Assembly: GCA_963791425.1 (NCBI GenBank)
Contig: CAWBSE010000004.1
Location: forward strand, 682,001-746,000
Length of the DNA stretch: 64,000 nucleotides
Reading direction: 5' to 3'
Origin: DATBLE01 sp963791425
GTDB taxonomy: Bacteria; Actinomycetota; Thermoleophilia; Gaiellales; Gaiellaceae
Under the pieces are notes generated by a model, which worked only from the letters and a program-made list of their open reading frames with translations, made no database searches and was not told where the DNA came from. Below, one piece after another: positions 45,786-55,424 of this stretch (position 1 is its first letter; each line of letters opens with the position of its first letter). The position numbers were made by a program, and so were the translations under genes.

Positions 45786-46992
45786 TCGGGCCGCCCCGCG
45801 GCGTCGAGATCGCGGAGCACCGGCGTGCGTTCGATCGCGTCACCGAGTGACGTCAACTCGCCGACGAGGTTGAGCCCGGCGAGCGCGCCGATCGCCAGCC
45901 ACCGGCTCTTTCCCGTGAACCTCTCCACGGAACTCAACCCTAGCATGGCGCCGAGCGCGTTCGACCCCGAGTCCCCGAGCATCGCCATCTCCCGGAGATC
46001 GTAGGGAGCGAGCATGACGGCGGGCATCAGCGGCGCGCGTAGCGGGATCGCGGCGAGCGCGTACGCCTTCAGCGCGCGGCCCGGTTTCGTGTCGAGCTGG
46101 TTCAGCGCGTTGGCTGCCAGGGCAACGAGCAGCGCGCCCGAGATCTTGCCGGGTGGCGAGGAGGCCGAAGAGCGGGATCCCGACGAGCTTGAGGACGCCG
46201 GTGGTGTCCCCCGCGCGGAGGTGCGCGGCGATCCCGCGCTCCGGTCCCGAGTAGAGGTCGTCGGCGAGACCGATCGCCGCGACCGGCGCGACCCGCGGGT
46301 CGAGGGCGCCGACGACCCAGCCCACCTTCGGCAGGCGCAGTCCACGGTGGTTCACAGCCTGCGGCCCGAACGCCAGCACGACGTCGCGGAGCTGGCGGGC
46401 GCGGTGCGCGAATCCGCGAAGGTCGCGGCCGGTCGCCCGGTGGCCGAGCGGGAGCTCGATCTCTTCGACGCTGAGCCCTGCAGCGGCCGCGTCGTGGGTC
46501 ATGCGCACCTCGCACCCGAAGCCGGCGGCGACCGGGAAGGTCGCACGACGCGCGGTGGGCGACAGCGCCCGCTGGCCGGAGAGCGGCTCGCGCAGCTCCC
46601 GCCCGGTGCTCAGGCGGAGCAGCTCGCGGGCGGTGCGCTTGACGATCCCGAACCCCCCGCCCTGCCGCTCGGCGAAGGCGGCGACCGCGAGGTCGGCCTC
46701 GGCGTCGAGCAGCGCGCCGAGGTCGCCGGTCAGGTCGGCGTCGCAGAGCAGCAGCGGGCCGGGGCCCGCCGCGCGCTCGCCGAGGGTCAGCGCCTGCCCC
46801 TTGCCGCGCCGCGGCAGCCGCAGGACGCGGGCGCCTGCCGCCTCGGCGACGACGTGCCGTGTCGTCGCGCGACCCGTCGTCGGCGACGATCACCTCCGCG
46901 TCCGGAAACCGTTCGCGGAGCGCGGCCACGGTCGCGCCGATCCGCTCCTCCTCGTCCCTGGCGGCGACGAGGACGGTCAGCCGGTCAGCCAC
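45782..46992 (-). CDS. GT2 glycosyltransferase fused to MraY/WecA-like phosphotransferase domain (two frameshifts)
   Basis: About 402 residues after removing two extra bases (near 46859 and 46154). Residues 1-205 form a GT2 fold: LTVLVAARDEEERIGATVAA, IVADDGSRDDT, LLLCDADLTGDL and the SGQRALS loop. The rest is a shortened polyprenyl-phosphate sugar-phosphotransferase: VNHRGLRLPKVGW, GLADDLYSG, ALAANALNQLDTKPGRALKA and MLGDSGSNALGAMLGL. With the breaks corrected both parts lie in one frame with no internal start needed. Usually these are separate proteins. It sits between steB and pyrG, suggesting envelope polymer synthesis. Confidence 0.7.
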
Positions 46993-47879
46993 CGGCCGGG
47001 GCGGCGGCCGGGATCTGCGGGAGGACGCCGTCGTGCGCGCTCTTCTTCACCCCGTACTGCCCGGGGTCGGCGCCGGCCAGGAGCAGCGCCAGCGCCAGCC
47101 GCCCCGCCTGCGAGTCGACGTCGTCCACCGTGGCGAGATCCTGCTTGGCGAACGGCTCGACCGCCGACTTCCCGCCCGGCCGCGTCATCTCGACACCGAC
47201 CGCCGGCACGCCCTGCGAGCCCAGCCCGGCGTAGAAGCCGGCCAGGAACCGCGCGGTAGCGCCGCTCTGCGGGGGCACGCTGCGCCCGATCACGACGCCG
47301 TCCAGGGGCGGCTTGTCGTTGCCGGAGCGCTCCTCGACGAGCTGCGCGGACAGGAGCTGCCACAGCGGGCTGTCGCCGCCGGCGACCATCTCGGCGCCGA
47401 GCCGGCGGCCGAGGTCACCGATCCGTTTCTGGGTGGCGAGCGCCGCGAGCGCCGGGTGCCCGGCGAGCGCGCGGCGAAGCGTCGGCGGGTCGATCGGCAG
47501 CTTCAGCGCCCGGACGCGCACCGGCGGCCCGGCGCCCGCGTCGCTGAGCGCCTGCTCGACCTGCGAGCGGACACGCCCGTCGATCGGCCCGGCGAACACG
47601 ATGCCGCTGTTCGTCCCCTTGCAGGCGCCCGGCCATCAGCGCCGGATACGCGTCCTGCACGAACGCCTGCGCGGCCCGCTGCTCGCGCACGAGGTCGGTG
47701 TCGCGTTTGGTCGCCGAGTCGAGACGGCTCTTCAGGTCGGCGATCCGCTCGTTGAACAGCGAGCGCTCGCTGTCCGAGACGAAGCCCTTCCCGGAGATGC
47801 CCACGCCGACGACGATCCCGATGATCAGGGCGATGAAGACGGCCGCCAGCGAGGCGACGTGGTAGCGGAGATCGAACAT
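46985..47879 (-). CDS. steB: SteB/MctB family membrane protein (frameshifted)
   Basis: 297 residues after removing one extra base near 47620. Starts FDLRYHVASLAAVFIALIIG with one membrane helix, followed by a coiled coil (FNERIADLKSRLDSATKRDT) and the extracytoplasmic domain (SGIVFAGPIDGRVRSQVEQA onward). In Mycobacterium this is MctB (Rv1698, described as a copper-related envelope protein); in Corynebacterium SteB pairs with SteA to control septal wall hydrolase activity. The position between steA and pyrG matches those genomes. Confidence 0.88.
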
Positions 47880-47888
47880 GGCGTGGTG

Positions 47889-48310
47889 TCAGAGCGACGC
47901 CGCAGTCTGGCACAGGCTGTACAGACGGCTCGCGGCTCTCCTCGCCAGCGTCCGGCGGTACATGACCAGCCACGGGCCCTCGACCGTGATCGTCGCGCGC
48001 GTGCGGTCAGCCGCGGTCGCCTCGAGGTCGACGCGGACGTCGAGCTTTTCCCCGGTGAGATGGAACGCGAAGAGCGACGGTGGCGCAGACGCCGTGACGA
48101 CCAGCGTGCCGGTCGCCTCGGGGCGGCGGAACAGCGTCGGCTCCTTGCTCGCCGTCACGTGTCCAGCGCGCCCCCGCCGCGGCTCCGCGCCGGTCGGGCT
48201 GGACGCCCGCCAGGCCCGGCCACCAGTCGGGCAGATGGAACGGCTCGCCCACGACCGCCCAGACGTCGGGCCGGGACGCGAGCAAGCTCCCTCGACGCGG
48301 TCATCTTCAT
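47889..48310 (-). CDS. SRPBCC (START/polyketide-cyclase-like) protein, two frameshifts
   Basis: About 139 residues after removing two extra bases (near 48286 and 48162). The corrected N-terminus is KMTASRE, LLASRPDVWAVVGEPFHLPD and WWPGLAGVQPDRRG, a classic SRPBCC opening. The C-terminal half (TLFRRPEATGTLVVTASAPP, FAFHLTGEKLDVRVDLEATA) completes the lipid-binding-type fold. It lies between steA and steB, which are normally adjacent. Either a real hydrophobic-ligand carrier or, given two breaks, a decaying gene. Confidence 0.65.
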
Positions 48311-48444
48311 TCGCATCGGTGTGACGCCTTCGGCACAGTCGCGTGTCCCACACGTGGCGATTTTCACGATTACGATCGCCGCGGGGAGGAGGCCGGGAAC
48401 GCCTTGGTGGCGGTCCATTCGGGCCAGGGCCGTTTCAGCCAGGT

Positions 48445-49596
48445 TCAGCCGAGGCCGAGCCAGTCGCGGACCCGCAGCACGAGCAGCTGGACGAGGTGCT
48501 CCACTCCCGGCGACGCGACGACTGCGACCACGATCGCGCCCAGGCCCGCCAGGCTCAGCACGACCAGCGGCCACAGGCCGACACGCCGCGAGACGAGCCT
48601 CGACACGCCTTTCGCGTCGACGAGGATCTCCCCCACGCGCAGCCGGGTCAGGAACGTCGACGACATCCCGGCGCGGTTGCGCTCCAGGAACTCGATCAGG
48701 TTGAAGTGCGTCCCGACCGCGACGATCAGCTCGGCGCCCTTCTCGTGCGCGAGCAGGAGCGCGACGTCCTCGCTGATCCCCATCGCCGGCACGACCACGT
48801 ACGGCACGCCGAGCTCCTCGGCCCGGCCCGCGCCCGGGGCGGCGCCCGGCGCGTCACCGTTGCCGCGGTACGCGTGGACGAGCACCTCCGCCCCGCTCTT
48901 CAGCGCCGCGTCGGAGACGGAGTCCATGTCGCCGACGATCACGTCGGGCTTGTAGCCGGCCTCGATCAGCGCGTCGGCGCCGCCGTCGACACCGACCAGC
49001 ACCGGCTTGAAGTCGCGGACGTACGGCTTGACGATCCGGAGGTCGCGCTTGTGCCCCGGCCCGCGGGCGACGACCAGCGCGTGCCGGTCGCGGAAGCGGG
49101 TCTTCAGCACGGGGAAGTCGATGCCCTCCGCGAGCAGCGATCCCTCCGCCTTCAGATGCTGGAGCGTGTTCTCGGCGAACTCCGACAGCGACTCGGTCAC
49201 GCGGCTGCGCTGCTCGGCCAGCGCCAGCTCGAGCTCGCGCTCGCCGCGCGCGCGGCCGCGCGCGAGGCACGTGCCGTTCCGGAAGACGCTCGCGCCGCGC
49301 ACGGTCAGCGACTCGCCGTCGGTGACCTCGTCGAACAGCTTCGCGCCGGGCGCATCGATCAGCGTCACGCCGCCGCGTACGAGCAGCAGCGGCCCCGGAT
49401 TGGGGAAACGCCCGGAGAGCGACTCCGACACGTTGACGACGACCCGCACGCCGGTCTCGAGCAGCTCCTCCGCGGTGACGCGGTCGAGGTCGGTGTGGTC
49501 GACGATCGCCACGTCGTCCTGGCCGAGCCGGTGGACGAGGCGCTTCGTCCGCCGGTCGAGCCGTGCGGGGCCGGTGAACTCGACGAGGCTAGCCAT
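48445..49596 (-). CDS. steA: SteA, septation regulator with thiamine-pyrophosphokinase-like domain
   Basis: 383 residues. N-terminal domain (VEFTGPARLDRRTKRLVHRL) then a TPPK-like catalytic-fold core: LVGVDGGADALIEAGYKPDV and IVGDMDSVSD, and a C-terminal membrane helix (LWPLVVLSLAGLGAIVVAVV) that anchors it. In Corynebacterium, SteA-SteB form a complex that promotes daughter-cell separation. Overlaps the recN stop by 8 bases. Thiamine metabolism should not be inferred from the fold. Confidence 0.9.
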   Translation of the reverse strand: MASLVEFTGPARLDRRTKRLVHRLGQDDVAIVDHTDLDRVTAEELLETGVRVVVNVSESLSGRFPNPGPLLLVRGGVTLIDAPGAKLFDEVTDGESLTVRGASVFRNGTCLARGRARGERELELALAEQRSRVTESLSEFAENTLQHLKAEGSLLAEGIDFPVLKTRFRDRHALVVARGPGHKRDLRIVKPYVRDFKPVLVGVDGGADALIEAGYKPDVIVGDMDSVSDAALKSGAEVLVHAYRGNGDAPGAAPGAGRAEELGVPYVVVPAMGISEDVALLLAHEKGAELIVAVGTHFNLIEFLERNRAGMSSTFLTRLRVGEILVDAKGVSRLVSRRVGLWPLVVLSLAGLGAIVVAVVASPGVEHLVQLLVLRVRDWLGLG

Positions 49597-51229
49597 CGTC
49601 TCTCTCCGAGACGGTCGCGAGAAACTCGCGGCCGCCGAGCATGCGCTCGATCTCGTCCTTGCGCTCGTCCGGCGTGAGCTCCGTGATGCGCGTGTGGGTC
49701 GGGTTGCCCGGAACCTTCTCCACCCGAAAGTGCCGTTCCGCCCTGCTCGCGATCTGCGGCAGGTGCGTGATCGTGATCACCTGGGCGCGGTCGGCGAGGC
49801 GCGCGAGCGTCTCGGCGACGCCGTGGGCGGTCGTGCCGCCGATGCCGGCGTCGATCTCGTCGAAGACCATCGTCTCGCCGCCGGCGACCGCGGCGATCGC
49901 CAGCGCGACGCGGGAGAGCTCGCCGCCCGAGGCGGTCTCGGCGACCGGCGCGAACGGCAGCCCGGCGTTCGGGCGGATCAGGAACGCCGTCTCGTCCGTT
50001 CCGGTCGCCCCGGGGTCGCGCTCCCGTAGCTCGACCGCGAACTCGCCGTCGCCCATGCCCATGCCGTGCAGCTCCGCCGCGACCGCCTCCGCGAACGGCC
50101 CGGTGGCGGCCTCACGTGCCGTGTGCAGCCCGGCGGCGACCGCCGCGACGCGTGCCTCGGCCTGCGCGAGCGTCTCCTCCGCTGCGGCGACGGGGTCGCG
50201 TCCCTCGTCGAGCGCGGCCAGCTCGGTCTTCGCCTCGGCCGCACGGGCGAGCAGCTCCTCGAACGACTGGCAGTTGAACCGCCGCCGAGCGTCGGCGATG
50301 CGGTCGAGCTCCGACTCGACCTCCTCGACCCGGCCGGGATCGGCCTCGAGCGCGGTCAGAAACGACCGGAGCGCGCTCGCCGCCTCGCGCAGGCGGAGCT
50401 CGGCATCGCGCAGCTCGTCGCCGGCCTTCTGCAGCTCGGGCGCGAGCCGCTCGACCGGCGCGAGCGCACGCTCCGCGGCGGCCGTCAGTCCTGCCGCGCC
50501 GTCACCTTCCTCGGGGTCGAGCGCCTCAGCGGCGGCGGCGGTGCCCTCGACCAGCTCGGTCAGGTGCCGCAGCCGCTCCCGCTCCTCCCGGAGGGCGTCC
50601 TCCTGCCCCGGCTCCAGGCCGTCGGTGTCCTCGACGAGCGCGCGGAGCTCGGCCACCCGCGCCTCTCCTGCAGCCGCATCCCGTGTCAGCTCCTCGTGGC
50701 GCTTCCGCGCCGCCGCGAGCTCGCGCCAGGCGGCCCGGGCGTCGGCCCGCCGACGGAGCTGGTCGTCGCCGCAGAAGGTGTCGAGCACGGACAGCTGGTA
50801 CGCCGGGCGCGCGAGCCGGCGCTGCTCGAACTGGCCGGACATCGCGAGCAGCCGCTCCCCCAGCCCCGCGACGTCCTCCCGCGCGGCGCTCCGGCCCCAC
50901 GCGTAGGCGCGCGTGCGGCCCTCGCCCGTGATCCGCCGCGCCAGCACCACGCCCTCCTCGTCGTCGGGCCGCAGGTCGCGGAGCGCGTCGAACGCGTCCT
51001 CGTCGAGCAGCCCCGCCGGCAGGTCGAACTCGGCCTCGACGTACGACTCGGCGCCTCCGGCGCCGACGTACGCGGCATCGCCCTTCGCGCCGAGCAGGAG
51101 CCCGATCGCTTGCGCGAGGATCGTCTTCCCCGCGCCCGTCTCGCCGGTGATCACGTTGAGCCCGGGCGCGAACGGCAGCTCCGCGTCGCGGATCAGGACG
51201 AGGTTCTCGATGCGGAGGCTACGAAGCAA
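49589..51229 (-). CDS. recN: DNA repair protein RecN
   Basis: A 546-residue SMC-like ATPase from a TTG. Walker A is NVITGETGAGKTILAQAIGL; two long coiled coils (AAGEARVAELRALVEDTDGL region and ELRDAELRLREAASALRSFL) flank a hinge; signature ETASGGELSRVALAIAAV; Walker B TMVFDEIDAGIGG. RecN acts at double-strand breaks and is often SOS-regulated, but no LexA box was seen here, where the start is buried in nadK. Confidence 0.95.
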   Translation of the reverse strand: MLRSLRIENLVLIRDAELPFAPGLNVITGETGAGKTILAQAIGLLLGAKGDAAYVGAGGAESYVEAEFDLPAGLLDEDAFDALRDLRPDDEEGVVLARRITGEGRTRAYAWGRSAAREDVAGLGERLLAMSGQFEQRRLARPAYQLSVLDTFCGDDQLRRRADARAAWRELAAARKRHEELTRDAAAGEARVAELRALVEDTDGLEPGQEDALREERERLRHLTELVEGTAAAAEALDPEEGDGAAGLTAAAERALAPVERLAPELQKAGDELRDAELRLREAASALRSFLTALEADPGRVEEVESELDRIADARRRFNCQSFEELLARAAEAKTELAALDEGRDPVAAAEETLAQAEARVAAVAAGLHTAREAATGPFAEAVAAELHGMGMGDGEFAVELRERDPGATGTDETAFLIRPNAGLPFAPVAETASGGELSRVALAIAAVAGGETMVFDEIDAGIGGTTAHGVAETLARLADRAQVITITHLPQIASRAERHFRVEKVPGNPTHTRITELTPDERKDEIERMLGGREFLATVSERDDG

Positions 51230-52025
51230 AAGTCTCGCGGTACCGGTGGAAGAAGGTCATCTCCGGGAGGAGCGCGAGCAGCGAGCGGCGGTGGCCCAGC
51301 CGGACCGTCGCCTGCTTTCCGGACGGGAGCTGGCCGATCTCCATCCCGTCGGCGATCACCTTCGCGGCGGCGCCCTCCCGGCCGGCGTTCGTCTCGTTGC
51401 GGACGACGAGGTCGAGCCCGCGCGGAACGACCAGCGGCCGCGCGTGGAGCGAGTGCGGGGAGACGAACGTGACGGCCATCGCGTCGAGCCCCCAGACCAG
51501 CACCGGGCCGCCGCTCGACAGGTTGTACGCCGTCGATCCCGTCGAGCTCGCGCAGATCACGCCGTCGCAGGGCTGGACGCCGAGATCCTCGCCGCCGACC
51601 GCCCAGGCGAGCTCGACCATGCGGCCGATCGCGGAGGTCGCGACGACCATGTCGTTGATCGCGACCGCCTCCAGCCCGTCGACGTCGATGTCGAGCGTGG
51701 GCAGCTCGACGATCCGCCGCTCACCTGCGATCGCACGGGCGAGCCCCACGTCCATCCCGTCCGGCGTCATCGCGGACAGGAACCCGACGCGGCCGAAGTT
51801 GACGCCGATCACCGGCACCGCCGTGTCGAGGAACCGGTGCAGCGCGCGGAGCGTCGTCCCGTCGCCGCCGAGGACGACCGCGAGATCGACGTCGTCGCCG
51901 TCGACGACCTCGGCACCGGCCGCCTTGACGATCGCCTCGACGCGGGCGCGCGCGTCCGCGATCACCTTCGGGTCGCCGTGGGAGACGACCGCGACCCGCC
52001 GGACGCCTTCAGACGACGGCGGCAT
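51219..52025 (-). CDS. nadK: NAD kinase
   Basis: 268 residues from the ATG at 52025. Signature LAVVLGGDGTTLRALHRFLD and the second motif VICASSTGSTAYNLSSGGPV. Makes NADP from NAD using ATP or polyphosphate. An upstream start at 52094 would overlap tlyA by 86 bases and add a low-complexity Ser/Thr tail, so it was rejected. Coupled to tlyA (17-base overlap) and recN. Confidence 0.95.
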   Translation of the reverse strand: MPPSSEGVRRVAVVSHGDPKVIADARARVEAIVKAAGAEVVDGDDVDLAVVLGGDGTTLRALHRFLDTAVPVIGVNFGRVGFLSAMTPDGMDVGLARAIAGERRIVELPTLDIDVDGLEAVAINDMVVATSAIGRMVELAWAVGGEDLGVQPCDGVICASSTGSTAYNLSSGGPVLVWGLDAMAVTFVSPHSLHARPLVVPRGLDLVVRNETNAGREGAAAKVIADGMEIGQLPSGKQATVRLGHRRSLLALLPEMTFFHRYRETFAS

Positions 52026-52773
52026 CGATCCAGGCGTCGAGCTCGCGCGGGAGGCGGGCTCCTGTTCGGTGGACGAGGTGGAGGAAGAGCTCACGGTTTC
52101 CTTTCGGGCCGGGCAAGCCCGAGTCTACGACGCCGACGACCTCCGCATCCCAATCGAGGGCCGCTTCGGCGACCTCTCGTGCCACTCTCGTTCGTGTCTC
52201 GCGCGAAGTGACGACGCCCCCCTTGCCCACGTCCTCGCGTCCCGCCTCGAACTGCGGCTTGATCAGAACGACAGCCACCCACCCCGGGTTGGACAAACGC
52301 AGGGCCGGTGGCAACGCCGTCCGCACCGAGATGAACGACACGTCGCACACGACGAGCGCAGGCGCGTAGGTCAACTCCGTGAGCTCGCGGGCATTCAGGC
52401 GCTCGAGCACCGTCACGCGCGGGTCGCCGCGCAGCTTCGGGTGCAGCTGCCCGTAGCCGACGTCCAGGGCGATCACGTGCGCGGCGCCGCGCTGCAGGAG
52501 CACGTCGGTGAACCCGCCCGTGGACGCGCCGACGTCGAGACAGTCCAGGCCGGCCGGGTCGACGCCGAACGCGTCGAGCGCGTGGTCGAGCTTCTCGCCT
52601 CCGCGCGAGACGAACCGCGGGCCGCGCTCGACCTCCAGCTCGGCGGCCTCGTCGACCTGCTCGCCCGCCTTCGAGTGCCCGGGGACGAGCCCGGCGAGGA
52701 TCAGTGCCTGCGCCTGGGCACGCGACTCCGCGAGCCCACGCTCGACGAGGAGGACGTCCAGGCGCTTCTTCAC
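52009..52773 (-). CDS. tlyA: TlyA-type rRNA 2'-O-methyltransferase (hemolysin A family)
   Basis: 254 residues from a GTG. An S4 RNA-binding domain (KKRLDVLLVERGLAESRAQA) is followed by an FtsJ-like SAM domain: CLDVGASTGGFTDVLLQRGA and LVVCDVSFISVRTALPP, with catalytic Lys in VVLIKPQFE. Mycobacterial TlyA methylates 16S and 23S rRNA, needed for capreomycin action. It lies six bases after ispA. Confidence 0.93.
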   Translation of the reverse strand: MKKRLDVLLVERGLAESRAQAQALILAGLVPGHSKAGEQVDEAAELEVERGPRFVSRGGEKLDHALDAFGVDPAGLDCLDVGASTGGFTDVLLQRGAAHVIALDVGYGQLHPKLRGDPRVTVLERLNARELTELTYAPALVVCDVSFISVRTALPPALRLSNPGWVAVVLIKPQFEAGREDVGKGGVVTSRETRTRVAREVAEAALDWDAEVVGVVDSGLPGPKGNRELFLHLVHRTGARLPRELDAWIDAAVV

Positions 52774-52778
52774 GACCT

Positions 52779-53549
52779 CTAAACGGTACGCACTGCGAGC
52801 CCGGCGACGATGTCCGCGAGCACGGACGTGTCGGCGTCGATCCGGCCGAGCTGCGCATGCGCCCGCTCGGCGGCGTCGTTCGCGCGCACGCGGGCGGCGT
52901 CGATGCCCTCGGTGAGCACGAACCCGTCCGAGTCGAGGATGTCGTCGACGACCTGGAAGAGCATCCCGAGCTCGGCCGCGAATGCCCGCCACGGCGTCTG
53001 GTCGGGCTCGGGCAGCTCGACCGCCCAGAGCGCCAGCGTTACCGATGCGTAGAAGAGGCAGCCGGTCTTGAGGCGGTGGACGGTTTCGAGGTCGGTGCCC
53101 GGCTCCATCGTGTCGAGGTACTGGCCGCCGATCATCCCGAGCGTCATCTCTGCGAGCTCCCGCGCGACCTGCGAGGTCGGGTACGTACAGGCGAGCCGGA
53201 ACGCCTCGGCGAGGAGCGCGTCCCCGGCGAGCACCGCCTTGCCCTCTCCGTACGCGGCCCAGACGCTCGGCTTGCCACGCCGCTCACTGTCGTTGTCGAG
53301 CGGCGGCAGGTCGTCGTGGACGAGCGAGAAGTTGTGCACGAGCTCGACTGCCAGCCCCGCCGCCATCACCTGCTCCGGGGGCGCACCGAGCGCCTCGCCG
53401 ACCGCCAGCGAGAGCACCGGGCGAACCCGCTTGCCGCCCATTTCCAGCGCGTAGCGCGCCGACTCGGCCTGGCCGTGGAGGTCGGGCCAGAGCTCGAGCT
53501 CCTCGATCGCCGTCTCGACGAGCTCCTTCAGCTCCTCAGGACGGTGCAT
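52779..53549 (-). CDS. ispA: Polyprenyl diphosphate synthase (IspA-like)
   Basis: A 256-residue trans-prenyltransferase, slightly short of the usual 290-300. The first Asp-rich motif is LVHDDLPPLDND, typical of short-chain FPP/GGPP synthases; the second is FQVVDDILD. GGKRVRPVL provides the IPP-binding Arg/Lys. No dxs gene is nearby. Overlaps xseB by 14 bases. Confidence 0.92.
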   Translation of the reverse strand: MHRPEELKELVETAIEELELWPDLHGQAESARYALEMGGKRVRPVLSLAVGEALGAPPEQVMAAGLAVELVHNFSLVHDDLPPLDNDSERRGKPSVWAAYGEGKAVLAGDALLAEAFRLACTYPTSQVARELAEMTLGMIGGQYLDTMEPGTDLETVHRLKTGCLFYASVTLALWAVELPEPDQTPWRAFAAELGMLFQVVDDILDSDGFVLTEGIDAARVRANDAAERAHAQLGRIDADTSVLADIVAGLAVRTV

Positions 53550-53706
53550 CAGCCTCCCGCTTCGCCCGGTCGATCTCCTCGATCAGTTCCTTCGCGATCG
53601 TGTCGATCTCCGCCAGCAGGTCGACCGCCTCCTCCAGCGACCCGCACGACTCCATCTGCCGGCGCAGCTCCTCGAGCCGCTCGACCTTCGCCTGCATATC
53701 GCTCAT
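53536..53706 (-). CDS. xseB: Exodeoxyribonuclease VII small subunit-like protein
   Basis: A 56-residue all-helical protein: SDMQAKVERLEELRRQMESC, GSLEEAVDLLAEIDTIAKEL, then IEEIDRAKREADAPS. The SLEEA...L pattern and length fit XseB. The start overlaps the nusB stop (ATGA) and the end overlaps ispA, so it is certainly translated with them. The large subunit gene xseA, usually adjacent, is not in this window. Confidence 0.7.
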   Translation of the reverse strand: MSDMQAKVERLEELRRQMESCGSLEEAVDLLAEIDTIAKELIEEIDRAKREADAPS

Positions 53707-54087
53707 GCCCGCTCCGGCGCCTCGCGAGAGATCGTCCCGAGAATGCCGTTCACGAGGCGTCCCGCGTCCTCGGACGCGTAGCGCTTCGCCAGGGTGACCG
53801 CCTCGTCGATCGCCACTTCGAGCGGGACCGTACCTTCATCGAGCTCGTAGATGCCGATCCGGAGGATGTTCCGCTCGAGCGTGCCGAGCTGCCCGGCGGG
53901 CCAGTCGCCCGAGACGGCCGAGATCCGGGCGTCGAGCTCCTCGGCGCGCGCGGCGACCGACTCGGCCAGCGTGCGGGCGAACTCGTCGATCTCGCCCTCG
54001 TAGTTCGTGCCCAGCGGCTGGCCGGTCAGGTCCCACTGGTAGAGCAGGAACAGCGCGGTGCGCCGGCGGCCCGGCGGGAGAGCGTCA

Positions 54088-54088
<1 letters not shown>
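53703..54088 (-). CDS. nusB: Transcription antitermination factor NusB (5' frame disturbed)
   Basis: About 128 residues. The core RRRTALFLLYQWDLTGQPLG, then LERNILRIGIYELDEGTVPL and EVAIDEAVTLAKRYASEDAG, is a normal NusB. As printed, its frame is open straight back into accC. The likely ATG at 54088 (TGATG overlap with accC) is in another frame, so one base is probably missing between 54070 and 54088. NusB with S10 binds boxA of rRNA transcripts. Coupled to xseB. Confidence 0.85.
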
Positions 54089-55421
<1,333 letters not shown>

Positions 55422-55424
55422 GGC

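Noticed and set aside
48445..49596. Thiamine pyrophosphokinase
   Set aside because: The TPPK-like fold is present, but the C-terminal membrane helix and the position beside steB and recN identify SteA.
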